Shown here in pieces: positions 42,186 to 50,871 of a DNA stretch of 64,000 bases. Position 1 is the first letter of the stretch. Each line of letters opens with the position of its first letter. The DNA lies in the NCBI GenBank assembly GCA_963667435.1, contig OY763414.1, positions 930,001 through 994,000 on the forward strand, written 5' to 3'. The position numbers and the translations under genes are program-made. The notes under the pieces are model-generated. The model worked only from the letters and a program-made list of their open reading frames with translations. It was not told where the DNA came from and ran no database searches. Source of the stretch: Marispirochaeta sp963667435. Its GTDB lineage: Bacteria > Spirochaetota > Spirochaetia > JC444 > Marispirochaetaceae.

Positions 42186-43942
42186 TACTACAGGAACTAA
42201 GCAAATATTATCAAAGACTCCTTGAAGATCCGAAGATTAATATCTGTGAACCGGGCTTTTCTCCGGAAAAGATCAGCTTCAGGATTGTGATTTCAAAAAA
42301 CGGAACTTTTCTTAACCTTGAAGACCTGCGGGAACTGGATGAAAAAAATAACCCCAGACCAACCATAATGGATGTTCCCAAATTTGACGGTAAGCGGGCA
42401 AATGGAATAAAACCCTATTTCCTCTGGGATAAAAGCCACTATACTATCGGTATAAAATCAGAGGCTTCTGCTGAAGATGAAACACCTGAGCATAATAGCG
42501 CTTTTATCTCTTTGATTGACGAAATTATGGGGGAGTCTCTGGATGATTTCCCATCAGTAGTTGCCATCAGAACGTTCAGTTCAAATCAAGACAATCTTGC
42601 AAAGCTTCGAGAGCATCCTCACTGGGGTGACTTTCTGAACAGCTTTGCTGTCTTTGAGGTTCAGGGGACAGGTTTTCAAATGGTTTTTGACGATCAACGG
42701 ATTCTTGAAATCTGGCGCAAACATTACGCGAAGAGCGCTACCGGCAAGGAGATGCAGCAGGGATTCTGTCTTGTTTCAGGGGAGATTGGAAGTCTTACGA
42801 CAACCCATCCAACAATAAAAAAGGGAATCGGGGGTAAAAATGACATACCCTTGGTTTCCTGTAATATTGATTCCGGAGAATCATACAATAAAACGAAAGG
42901 TGAGAACGCTCCTGTCTCTTCTATTTCCGCATCATATTTCACAGGCGCTTTGAACTACCTCGTAGATCACAACGCCCATAATATCCTTATGGGTGATACC
43001 CGGCTATTGTTCTGGGCTGAAAAGAATAAAGAAAGCGAATCCTTTTTCGGCAGTGTGTTTGATAATCAAAAAAGAGATGATAGTACACTTAAAGAGCTGG
43101 AAATTGTATTTAAAACCATCCAGAAAGGGAGACGGCCTGATGAACTTGATGATGACAGTCTTTTTTTTGTTCTTGGTCTGGCTCCCAATTCCGCGCGCGT
43201 ATCAGTTAGATTTTGGCATATGGACACGGTAAAATCGATGGTTACAAAGATTGGAAGGCATGTAGAAGATTTGCAGATAATCAAGATGTTTCCCGAGAGA
43301 GAGACGAATATTCCATCGATATGGCAGCTCTTGATTGAAACTGCGGTTCTCAGGGATTCGAAAAACATTCTTCCAACCTTAGCCGGACCATTAATGCGAT
43401 CCATTTTATCAGGAAATAAATACCCAAATAATATTTTGACACTCCTGATAGGACGCATCAGGCATGATCAGGAAGATAAGAAAAAGGGAAAGTGGGAAAT
43501 TGGTTATTACAGAGCCTCTTTTATCAAGGCCATCTTAAACAGAAATTATAATAAGGAGTTAACCGTGGCATTAAACAGAGAAAAAACAAGTGTACCCTAT
43601 TGTCTTGGAAGACTGTTTGCAGTACTGGAAAAAATTCAGGAGGATTCCGCCGACAGCGAAATCAATGCGACAATCAAGGACAGATATTTCTCATCTGCTT
43701 CCGCAACGCCTAAGGTAGTATTTCCAACAATCCTGAAGCTCTCGCAGAATCACCAGAAAAAACTACGCACAAAAAGTCCAGGCAACATGGTGAATAAGGA
43801 AAAACTTCTCGGTGAAATAGTGGGGAATCTTTCTGAGTTCCCGGCAACACTGAAACTTGAAGATCAGGGAGAATTCACTATTGGATACTACCATCAACGT
43901 CAGGATTTTTTTACAAAGAAAGAAGATAAAGGAGATAATTAA
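42182..43942 (+). CDS. cas8c: Type I-C Cascade large subunit Cas8c (Csd1)
   Basis: 586 aa. Starts MILQELSKYYQRLLED and includes KRANGIKPYFLWDKSHYTIG, QGFCLVSGEIGSLTTTHPTI and YCLGRLFAVLEKIQED, typical Csd1 segments. It recognises the PAM and stabilises the target R-loop. No internal Cas11 gene is annotated; in type I-C, Cas11c is made from an internal start near the end of cas8c, and the tail after about residue 460 contains such helical sequence. Confidence 0.93.
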   Translation: MILQELSKYYQRLLEDPKINICEPGFSPEKISFRIVISKNGTFLNLEDLRELDEKNNPRPTIMDVPKFDGKRANGIKPYFLWDKSHYTIGIKSEASAEDETPEHNSAFISLIDEIMGESLDDFPSVVAIRTFSSNQDNLAKLREHPHWGDFLNSFAVFEVQGTGFQMVFDDQRILEIWRKHYAKSATGKEMQQGFCLVSGEIGSLTTTHPTIKKGIGGKNDIPLVSCNIDSGESYNKTKGENAPVSSISASYFTGALNYLVDHNAHNILMGDTRLLFWAEKNKESESFFGSVFDNQKRDDSTLKELEIVFKTIQKGRRPDELDDDSLFFVLGLAPNSARVSVRFWHMDTVKSMVTKIGRHVEDLQIIKMFPERETNIPSIWQLLIETAVLRDSKNILPTLAGPLMRSILSGNKYPNNILTLLIGRIRHDQEDKKKGKWEIGYYRASFIKAILNRNYNKELTVALNREKTSVPYCLGRLFAVLEKIQEDSADSEINATIKDRYFSSASATPKVVFPTILKLSQNHQKKLRTKSPGNMVNKEKLLGEIVGNLSEFPATLKLEDQGEFTIGYYHQRQDFFTKKEDKGDN

Positions 43943-44808
43943 TGGAAGCAATAAAAAACAGGTATGAGTTTGTATTATTATTTGATGTCGAAAACGGTAA
44001 TCCCAACGGAGACCCCGATGCAGGAAATTTACCGAGAATTGATGCCGAAACATCCAAGGGCATTGTTACTGACGTTTGCCTGAAACGAAAAATACGAAAT
44101 TATATTGAGATCAAGCACGGCGACGAAGCAGGATATTATATTTATGTAAAGGAAAAAGGAGTACTGAATGCTCAGCATGAACTGGCATATAAAGCATTGG
44201 AGCTGAAACCTGAACCCAAGAAGCTCCCAAAAGATGAAAAAAAAGCCAGAGAACTTACGGAATGGATGTGCACAAATTTCTTTGATATACGAGCATTTGG
44301 TGCGGTAATGACTACTGAAATTAACTGCGGACAGGTTAAAGGTCCCGTTCAGTTAAACCTTGCGAAAAGCATAGACCCGGTAATACCGAGTGAGCTTTCC
44401 ATAACCAGAATGGCTGTAACAAAAGAGGCCGACAAAGAAAAAGAAAGAACCATAGGCAAGAAAACTCTGATCCCATACGGTTTGTATCGAGCCGAGGGAT
44501 ATATTTCCGCTCACTTTGCCGAAAGAACCGGATTTAGTGAAACAGACCTTAACGAGTTATGGGATGCCCTTCAAAATATGTTTGATCATGACCGCTCGGC
44601 TTCGAGAGGAAAGATGAGTCCTCAAAAACTCATAGTATTTAAACATGATACCACTCTTGGAAATGCTCCAGCACATAAATTGTTTGATCTTGTTGAGATA
44701 AAACGTATAGGCAACACCGACCAGCCGCCGCGAAGCTTCCAGGATTATGAGGTCATTATAAATGATAATCCTTTTAAAGGTGTCACAATACAAACGCTGC
44801 TTGATTAA
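43942..44808 (+). CDS. cas7c: Type I-C Cas7 (Csd2) backbone protein
   Basis: 288 aa. Begins with NRYEFVLLFDVENGNPNGDP, the RAMP fold entry of Csd2, followed by LPRIDAETSKGIVTDVCLKR. FGAVMTTEINCGQVKGPVQL and SITRMAVTKEADKEKERTIG are family signatures. Multiple copies coat the crRNA spacer in Cascade. Starts on the last base of the cas8c stop. A strong hairpin lies between it and cas4. Confidence 0.94.
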   Translation: MEAIKNRYEFVLLFDVENGNPNGDPDAGNLPRIDAETSKGIVTDVCLKRKIRNYIEIKHGDEAGYYIYVKEKGVLNAQHELAYKALELKPEPKKLPKDEKKARELTEWMCTNFFDIRAFGAVMTTEINCGQVKGPVQLNLAKSIDPVIPSELSITRMAVTKEADKEKERTIGKKTLIPYGLYRAEGYISAHFAERTGFSETDLNELWDALQNMFDHDRSASRGKMSPQKLIVFKHDTTLGNAPAHKLFDLVEIKRIGNTDQPPRSFQDYEVIINDNPFKGVTIQTLLD

Positions 44809-44811
44809 AAT

Positions 44812-44847
44812 AAAGGAGTTGCCCTCAGCAGAGGGCAACTAAAATCT
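44812..44847 (+). promoter_or_regulatory. Hairpin between cas7 and cas4 that bridges the cas4 SD
   Basis: A perfect stem (GTTGCCCTC 44818-44826 / GAGGGCAAC 44831-44839) with loop AGCA. AAAGGAG sits at 44812-44818, 30 bases from the cas4 ATG, too far for normal use. With the stem folded, only 8 unpaired bases (44840-44847) separate it from the ATG. The alternative SD GAGGG is inside the stem. No T-tract follows. Confidence 0.7.
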
Positions 44848-45492
44848 ATGTACACAGAAGAAGATTTTATCCAGCTTTCAGCTATCCAGCATTACAGGTT
44901 TTGTAAGCGACAGTTTTATCTTGCCTATGTCGAAGAGATCTGGATTGAGAACTTTTTGACAGCCTCAGGACGCATCCTGCATCAGCATGTTGATGATGTT
45001 CATAAAGAGAAAAGAAAAGGATTGACTCAGGAATTCGGGCTTGCATTATGTTCTTATGAATTGGGAATTAGCGGCAAGGCTGATGTTGTGGAGTTTTATC
45101 ATAATCAAAATGGCGAATTAGTAGAAATAATACCTGTCGAATATAAAAGGGGTATCGCAAAAGAAGACAATTGTGATGCCATGCAATTATGCGCACAGGC
45201 AATATGCCTTGAAGAAATGACCGGTTTATCAATTACTCATGGATTTCTTTTTTACGGCAAGGAACGAAGGCGAACAAATATCTCTTTTTCACAGGAATTA
45301 CGGGAAGAAACAAAAATAGCGTTTCTTGATATCCATTCATTATATAACGAACTTTCGGAACCTCCCAAAGCAATATTTAGTCAGAAATGTAAATCCTGTA
45401 GTTTTTTTGAATATTGCAAACCAAAAACTGTGGGGAAAAGAAAATCTGCAAACTCATATTTTCAAAAAGTAATTAGTGAGGTAAAACTCTGA
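44848..45492 (+). CDS. cas4: CRISPR-associated exonuclease Cas4 (type I-C)
   Basis: 214 aa. RecB-like nuclease: LSAIQHYRFCKRQFYLAYVE has the first Fe-S cysteine. The active site includes SGKADVVEF and PVEYKRGIAKEDNCDAMQL (Asp, Glu and Lys of the PD-(D/E)xK core), and CKSCSFFEYC provides the other three cysteines. Cas4 trims prespacers and selects the PAM side before Cas1-Cas2 integration. Overlaps cas1 by one base. Confidence 0.94.
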   Translation: MYTEEDFIQLSAIQHYRFCKRQFYLAYVEEIWIENFLTASGRILHQHVDDVHKEKRKGLTQEFGLALCSYELGISGKADVVEFYHNQNGELVEIIPVEYKRGIAKEDNCDAMQLCAQAICLEEMTGLSITHGFLFYGKERRRTNISFSQELREETKIAFLDIHSLYNELSEPPKAIFSQKCKSCSFFEYCKPKTVGKRKSANSYFQKVISEVKL

Positions 45493-46517
45493 TGAAACGT
45501 CATTCAAATACCTTATATTTAATGACTCAGGGAACATATTGTCATAAAGAAAACGACGGAATTGTTGTCAAAGTCGATGGAGAACGAAAAGCTAAATTCC
45601 CAGTTCATAATATTGAGAGCATTGTCTGCTTCGGCAACATACTTTGTAGCCCTTTCCTTCTTGGATTCTGCGCTGAAAATAATATCTCAATAAGCTATCT
45701 GACTGAGAATGGCCGATTTTTGGGAAGATTCCAAGGTAATGTAAGCGGTAATGTTCTGTTGCGTCGAAACCAGTATCGTTGGGCTGATGATCCGGAAAAA
45801 AACGGATATGTTGCAAGAGCAATAATACAGGGAAAAATAGTCAACTCAATAGCAGTATTAAATCGTTTCTTGCGGGATTCTAAAGAAACTAATGAAAGTG
45901 TAAATTCTGCGGTTAATGAATTAAAACATATTTTAGGAGCCGTTGAACAATCAAATGATCTGGAAGTTATTCGGGGAATTGAAGGAATAGCAGCAAAATG
46001 TTATTTCAATGCTTTTAACAATCTGATAAAGCAACAAAAAGAAGATTTTATATTTAACGGAAGAAATAAACGGCCACCAAGAGATGAAGTTAATGCTTTA
46101 TTGTCATTTATATATGTTGTTATGATGCATGATATCCGATCTGCTTTGGAAACTGTTGGACTCGATCCTGCGGTAGGATATCTGCATAGGGATAGATCCG
46201 GAAGATACAGTCTTGCCCTTGATTTAATGGAAGAGTTCAGATCTTTTTTTGCAGACAGATTGGTTCTATCTCTTATTAATCGCAATCAAATCAAAAAATC
46301 TCATTTCCGATTAACGGAAGCAAAATCTGTTTTGCTTAATGATGAAGGGAAAAAAATATTATTGACGGCATATCAGGACAGGAAAAAAGAAGAAATACTG
46401 CACCCTTTCATCAATGAAAAGTGCACATACGGAAGATTATTCTTTATGCAGGCACTTATTTTTGCCAGATGGGTCAGAGGAGATATAGACGGCTATCCTC
46501 CATTTATCTGGAAATAA
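45492..46517 (+). CDS. cas1: CRISPR integrase Cas1 (type I-C)
   Basis: 341 aa. Typical Cas1: N-terminal NTLYLMTQGTYCHKENDGIV, catalytic RGIEGIAAKCYFNAF (Glu), DPAVGYLHRDRSGRYSLALD (His) and LMEEFRSFFADRLVL (Glu/Asp). With Cas2 it inserts new spacers at the leader end. Starts on the last base of cas4. Confidence 0.95.
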   Translation: MKRHSNTLYLMTQGTYCHKENDGIVVKVDGERKAKFPVHNIESIVCFGNILCSPFLLGFCAENNISISYLTENGRFLGRFQGNVSGNVLLRRNQYRWADDPEKNGYVARAIIQGKIVNSIAVLNRFLRDSKETNESVNSAVNELKHILGAVEQSNDLEVIRGIEGIAAKCYFNAFNNLIKQQKEDFIFNGRNKRPPRDEVNALLSFIYVVMMHDIRSALETVGLDPAVGYLHRDRSGRYSLALDLMEEFRSFFADRLVLSLINRNQIKKSHFRLTEAKSVLLNDEGKKILLTAYQDRKKEEILHPFINEKCTYGRLFFMQALIFARWVRGDIDGYPPFIWK

Positions 46518-46528
46518 GGAGTACAAAA

Positions 46529-46822
46529 ATGAGGGTTGTCGTAAGCTATGATGTACGAACTGATACTTCTGAAGGTCGCAAACGGTTAAGAAGGCTTGCT
46601 AAACTTTGTGAAAGCAATGGAGTAAGAGTCCAGTATTCAGTTTTTGAATGCCAGGTAGATCCGGCAGAATGGGTTAAAATGAAGGATAAAATTATCAAAA
46701 TCATTAATGCAGATGAAGATAGTGTAAGATTTTATTTTCTTGGAAGCAACTGGCAACGAAAGATATCGCATATCGGACTTAAAAGGCATTTTGATGTTGT
46801 AGATGATACATTGATTTTATAA
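46529..46822 (+). CDS. cas2: CRISPR endoribonuclease-fold Cas2
   Basis: 97 aa. MRVVVSYDVRTDTSEGRKRL carries the ferredoxin-like strand with the conserved Asp; VRVQYSVFECQVDPAEW and the tail ISHIGLKRHFDVVDDTLIL follow. It bridges Cas1 dimers during integration. ATG 46529 is chosen because AAGGAG lies just upstream; the frame is open into cas1 but that part is a shadow of Cas1. Confidence 0.95.
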   Translation: MRVVVSYDVRTDTSEGRKRLRRLAKLCESNGVRVQYSVFECQVDPAEWVKMKDKIIKIINADEDSVRFYFLGSNWQRKISHIGLKRHFDVVDDTLIL

Positions 46823-46976
46823 TGCGAAACCCAAGCTCACAGATATCTTTAAAAAATTATTTGATTGATATGTAAAGATTTATGAATGTTAATATTTGTT
46901 CTTTCACAGTATTAGAGAAGGATTCGCGAATTCTTAACAATAACTCATTTATATGTAATAATTTAGAATGTAAACG
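46823..46976 (+). promoter_or_regulatory. CRISPR leader
   Basis: 154 bp of A/T-rich sequence between cas2 and the first repeat, the expected leader position. TTAACA at 46934-46939 and A/T-rich TAATAA at 46956-46961 could form the array promoter (16-bp spacing). Orientation agrees with repeats ending ATTGAAAC and transcription away from cas2. Confidence 0.65.
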
Positions 46977-48679
46977 GTCGCTCCCTTCGCGGGAGCGTGG
47001 ATTGAAACGATTCCTCTTCAGATTACTAAGGCCGGCTGGATTTGTCGCTCCCTTCGCGGGAGCGTGGATTGAAACATGATCACACCTTTGACCTTGCTGG
47101 CGATGGTATGTCGCTCCCTTCGCGGGAGCGTGGATTGAAACAGTTATAATTTTATTTAATACAAATTCAGGAACAAGTCGCTCCCTTCGCGGGAGCGTGG
47201 ATTGAAACATTTGTTGTGCTCCTGTTCCTTCATCTGCATCTGCGTCGCTCCCTTCGCGGGAGCGTGGATTGAAACAATATGCTCAAGTCAACCGAATGCT
47301 TAACATATATGTCGCTCCCTTCGCGGGAGCGTGGATTGAAACACGGGAGAAGGTCGTATACTTCTCGACATTCATATTGTCGCTCCCTTCGCGGGAGCGT
47401 GGATTGAAACGGTGATCCTGAGGAATCAAACAACATAGGTGCAGAGTCGCTCCCTTCGCGGGAGCGTGGATTGAAACAGATACAAGTTATTTTTTTGAAC
47501 AGCTTAAAAATTGTCGCTCCCTTCGCGGGAGCGTGGATTGAAACACGTCTATATTCCCTTCGATCCGTGCCCGGGCCTCTGTCGCTCCCTTCGCGGGAGC
47601 GTGGATTGAAACAGTTCAGAGAGGAGGTGATCCGGTAAAGGATTTTTGTCGCTCCCTTCGCGGGAGCGTGGATTGAAACGAAAAACCCTGATCCATCGCA
47701 GGCTGTCCGCCAGGTCGCTCCCTTCGCGGGAGCGTGGATTGAAACAATATGCTCAAGTCAACCGAATGCTGAACATATATGTCGCTCCCTTCGCGGGAGC
47801 GTGGATTGAAACGAAACAGTAGTGGTCATGCGCACGAAGGATGATGTGTCGCTCCCTTCGCGGGAGCGTGGATTGAAACATCTAAATACTGAGCGTTTTC
47901 CATGGCAATACAAGTCGCTCCCTTCGCGGGAGCGTGGATTGAAACTACTTACGCTGATGCTTTTTGCGGCCGTTGGTTGTCGCTCCCTTCGCGGGAGCGT
48001 GGATTGAAACATTACGGTGACGATGAACAATGGTATGCAAAGCGAGTCGCTCCCTTCGCGGGAGCGTGGATTGAAACACGGCAAGAATGTCAGCCTTGCC
48101 GTTTTCCTTAGTCGCTCCCTTCGCGGGAGCGTGGATTGAAACATTCTTATTCCCATTACCTCAAAACCTCCGTTGTTTGTCGCTCCCTTCGCGGGAGCGT
48201 GGATTGAAACGTGGATAAATCCACAAAATAAACTAATTATTTTTCGTCGCTCCCTTCGCGGGAGCGTGGATTGAAACATGTTCCTGTCGATGCAATATAG
48301 TTGGGTTTTTTCGTCGCTCCCTTCGCGGGAGCGTGGATTGAAACACAAATTCCCGGGATACGCTTACTTCCGGACAGGTAGTCGCTCCCTTCGCGGGAGC
48401 GTGGATTGAAACAAAGATATGATTATACTCTTCTGCAAAATGATGATGTCGCTCCCTTCGCGGGAGCGTGGATTGAAACAGTTGAATTCGCATCCATTTC
48501 AGCACGAATTTCTTGTCGCTCCCTTCGCGGGAGCGTGGATTGAAACATGAAAGTCGATGTTCCTGCGTTTTTTAAGTTCTGTCGCTCCCTTCGCGGGAGC
48601 GTGGATTGAAACAGAGGAATCTTAGGTCTCCTGGTTCACTCTGGATAGTCGCTCCCTTCGCGGGAGCGTGGATTGAAAC
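46977..48679 (+). CRISPR. Type I-C CRISPR array, 26 identical repeats
   Basis: 26 copies of a 32-bp repeat start at 46977, 47044, 47110, 47177 and so on to 48648. It begins GTCGCTCCC, has GGGAGC opposing GCTCCC as a hairpin with a short TTCGC loop, and ends GTGGATTGAAAC, the type I-C hallmark. All copies read identical. Spacers are 33-36 bp, mostly 35. Spacer 5 (47276-47310) and spacer 12 (47746-47780) differ at one base. A degenerate repeat start (GTCGC, then CCCC and ACGTGGAC) follows at 48715-48734 after one more spacer-sized stretch, marking the old, leader-distal end. Confidence 0.98.
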
Positions 48680-48888
48680 ATCGCTTCACCTTCCTCCTGA
48701 CTCAGATACTGACTGGTCGCGCCCCACGTGGACACTTCATTCAATGCGTCCCCCCTATCAAAGATAAGGAAATCCCCTAACAGCGGTGTACATTCCACTC
48801 CAGTCCGTTTAGTATGTCCCTGCTCCCATACCGCTAAGCTCTGGCTATGGCACAAGGGGGTAATTCAAGGGATTTTACAAAGGAACAT

Positions 48889-49434
48889 ATGAACATTTAC
48901 CTGGACCTGTTTTTCACCTTTGCCCGTATAGGCGGGCTGACATTCGGCGGCGGCTACGCGATGCTTCCCATTCTGCAGCGGGAAGTGGTGGAAAAAAGAG
49001 AGTGGGTAAGCCACGATGAACTAATGGACTACTATGCAGTGGGTCAGTGTACACCGGGAATTATTGCCATAAACACCGCGACCTTTATCGGTAACCGGCA
49101 GAAAGGTGTCGCAGGCGGTATTACCGCAACCCTGGGCATGGTGTTTCCATCCCTGATAATTATTACCATTATTGCAGCCTTTATCAGCAACTTTGCTGAA
49201 CTGCCGCTGATTAAAAACGCCTTTGCAGGGATTCGGGTATGTGTGTTTGTGCTAGTGGTTCAAGCCATACTTAAACTCAGAAAAAACGCCCTTATCGACC
49301 TGTCGACAGTAATAATCTTTATAACAGTGTTTCTCTGTTCTGTGTTAACAAGCCTCTCGCCGGTGATCTTTGTGCTTCTTGCGGGAGCAACCGGAGCGGT
49401 ACTGCAAAGTATGAAAGGAAAAATACGCCAATGA
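48889..49434 (+). CDS. Chromate-type transporter, N-terminal half protein
   Basis: 181 aa. CHR domain: FARIGGLTFGGGYAMLPILQ, MDYYAVGQCTPGIIAINTAT, FIGNRQKGVAGGITATLGMV. Split CHR pairs work as heterodimers; function may be chromate or other anion export. SD AAAGGA lies 4 bases before ATG 48889. Overlaps its partner by 4 bp. Confidence 0.85.
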   Translation: MNIYLDLFFTFARIGGLTFGGGYAMLPILQREVVEKREWVSHDELMDYYAVGQCTPGIIAINTATFIGNRQKGVAGGITATLGMVFPSLIIITIIAAFISNFAELPLIKNAFAGIRVCVFVLVVQAILKLRKNALIDLSTVIIFITVFLCSVLTSLSPVIFVLLAGATGAVLQSMKGKIRQ

Positions 49435-50003
49435 TTCTTCTGCAGCTCTACTTCGAGTACTTTAAAGCCGGACTCTTTGCCATAGGCGGAGGACTTGCCA
49501 CCCTGCCCTTCCTGTACACTATGTCCGACACCACTTCCTGGTTTACCCACACTCAGCTTGCGGACATGCTCGCCGTATCGGAATCCACCCCGGGGCCTAT
49601 CGGGGTGAACATGTCTACCTATGTAGGTTTTACAACAGCGGGGATCCCCGGAAGTATAGTCGCAACACTTGGTCTGGTAAGTCCGTCGGTAATTGTTGTT
49701 CTTATAATTGCACGGTTTCTGCAGAAATTTAATGAGACCTCTCTGGTAAAGGGCACTTTTTACGGCTTAAGGCCAGCCTCTCTGGGGCTTATTGCGGCTG
49801 CAGGCTGGGGGGTACTGCAGATTTCCCTGCTCAACCTGCCCCTCTTTCGGAAAACAGAGAATCTTCTGCAACTGTTTCACTGGAAAGGACTGCTCTTGGC
49901 ATTAGGTATCTTTCTGGTAATTAAGTTCCGTAAAGTGCATCCCGTTGCACTCATTGCCGTATCGGCGGTTACGGGAGCAGTTTTTCGATTTGCCGGGGTA
50001 TAG
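49431..50003 (+). CDS. Chromate-type transporter, C-terminal half protein
   Basis: 190 aa, second CHR half: YFKAGLFAIGGGLATLPFLY, ADMLAVSESTPGPIGVNMST, YVGFTTAGIPGSIVATLGLV. Coupled by ATGA to the first half. Together they match the two halves of a long ChrA. Substrate not determinable from sequence. Confidence 0.85.
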   Translation: MILLQLYFEYFKAGLFAIGGGLATLPFLYTMSDTTSWFTHTQLADMLAVSESTPGPIGVNMSTYVGFTTAGIPGSIVATLGLVSPSVIVVLIIARFLQKFNETSLVKGTFYGLRPASLGLIAAAGWGVLQISLLNLPLFRKTENLLQLFHWKGLLLALGIFLVIKFRKVHPVALIAVSAVTGAVFRFAGV

Positions 50004-50006
50004 CTT

Positions 50007-50756
50007 TTATCCCCCGAACATCATCTCGTGGGTTTCAAGGGAGCCATAGCCTTCAACCTCTTCGCGAACCAGACCGTTTCCGGCAAGGGTGGAACGCACA
50101 ATCCGCTTGTTGAAGGGGCTGATATTTTCATGATTCAGAAAGTCCTCCACCGGCATCCAGAGGGCCTCATGAATCTCTTCGGTATCCATGGTAATGTCAA
50201 AACTCAAGGGCTTGAGCCGGCAGACATAGTAGATATCGGATTTTTCATAACGGTAGCCGTGCCAGTGCCGGAAACACGATATGTACTGAAACTCCGTCTG
50301 AATTCCCGTCTCTTCAAGAACTTCCCGCACAACCGCCTCGGATATATGCTCCCCTGAGTTGAGAGCACCGCCAGGCAGTTTAAACCGCCGGGTTTCGGTA
50401 ATGTAGTACTTTTCGCTGATTACCAGCAGCCTGTTCTGGTCATCCAGAACCACCCCGCCGGCACCTATGTAGTGAGTGGCATAGGGTGGGATATAAGATC
50501 CATCAATGAGAGTACAGGTCATGTGCAGATAATCGGGTTCTGCATGATGGTATATAAAACCCCGAGCAGCAGCGATGGGGACAAATTCGGATTTTTCCAG
50601 AGGCAGGGTCATCCAGAGAACCTTGATTTTCTGATTGTTCAGATCTTTTATGGTTTCATCAAGCTTGAGGATAAACTCATCGGTATTGTCCGGCAGGCCT
50701 GCGGCAGCAACTACAGCTCCGCCGAAGGGATTCAGTTCGTATGGTAATGTCTGCAT
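50007..50756 (-). CDS. Nudix hydrolase with pre-Nudix domain (NUDT6-like)
   Basis: 249 aa. Residues 1-90 are a pre-Nudix, GNAT-like domain (VLWMTLPLEKSEFVPIAAAR, GFIYHHAEPDYLHM). Then the Nudix box: GALNSGEHISEAVVREVLEE, with TG after it (GX5EX7REUXEEXGU satisfied). It hydrolyses a nucleoside diphosphate-linked compound with Mg. The combined layout resembles the NUDT6 type. Convergent to the chromate transporter with a 3-bp gap. Confidence 0.85.
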   Translation of the reverse strand: MQTLPYELNPFGGAVVAAAGLPDNTDEFILKLDETIKDLNNQKIKVLWMTLPLEKSEFVPIAAARGFIYHHAEPDYLHMTCTLIDGSYIPPYATHYIGAGGVVLDDQNRLLVISEKYYITETRRFKLPGGALNSGEHISEAVVREVLEETGIQTEFQYISCFRHWHGYRYEKSDIYYVCRLKPLSFDITMDTEEIHEALWMPVEDFLNHENISPFNKRIVRSTLAGNGLVREEVEGYGSLETHEMMFGG

Positions 50757-50871
50757 GAAAGGACTTTACCGGGACTTCCCGAAAATTACAAGATTAAATC
50801 GGGCTGCACAGTTTTGACTGCAGTATTTTTTTCTGCATATTTAAAAGAGCAATCCGAAAAAAGGAGATTTC

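Noticed and set aside
44818..44840. Terminator between cas7 and cas4
   Set aside because: The stem is strong, but the following bases (TAAAATCT) are not a T-tract.
46421..46528. Longer cas2 start
   Set aside because: The extra codons shadow the end of cas1; ATG 46529 has a proper SD.
46857..48505. Open reading frames running through the CRISPR array on both strands
   Set aside because: They arise from the repeated 32-bp unit and have no SD or domain; the array explains them.
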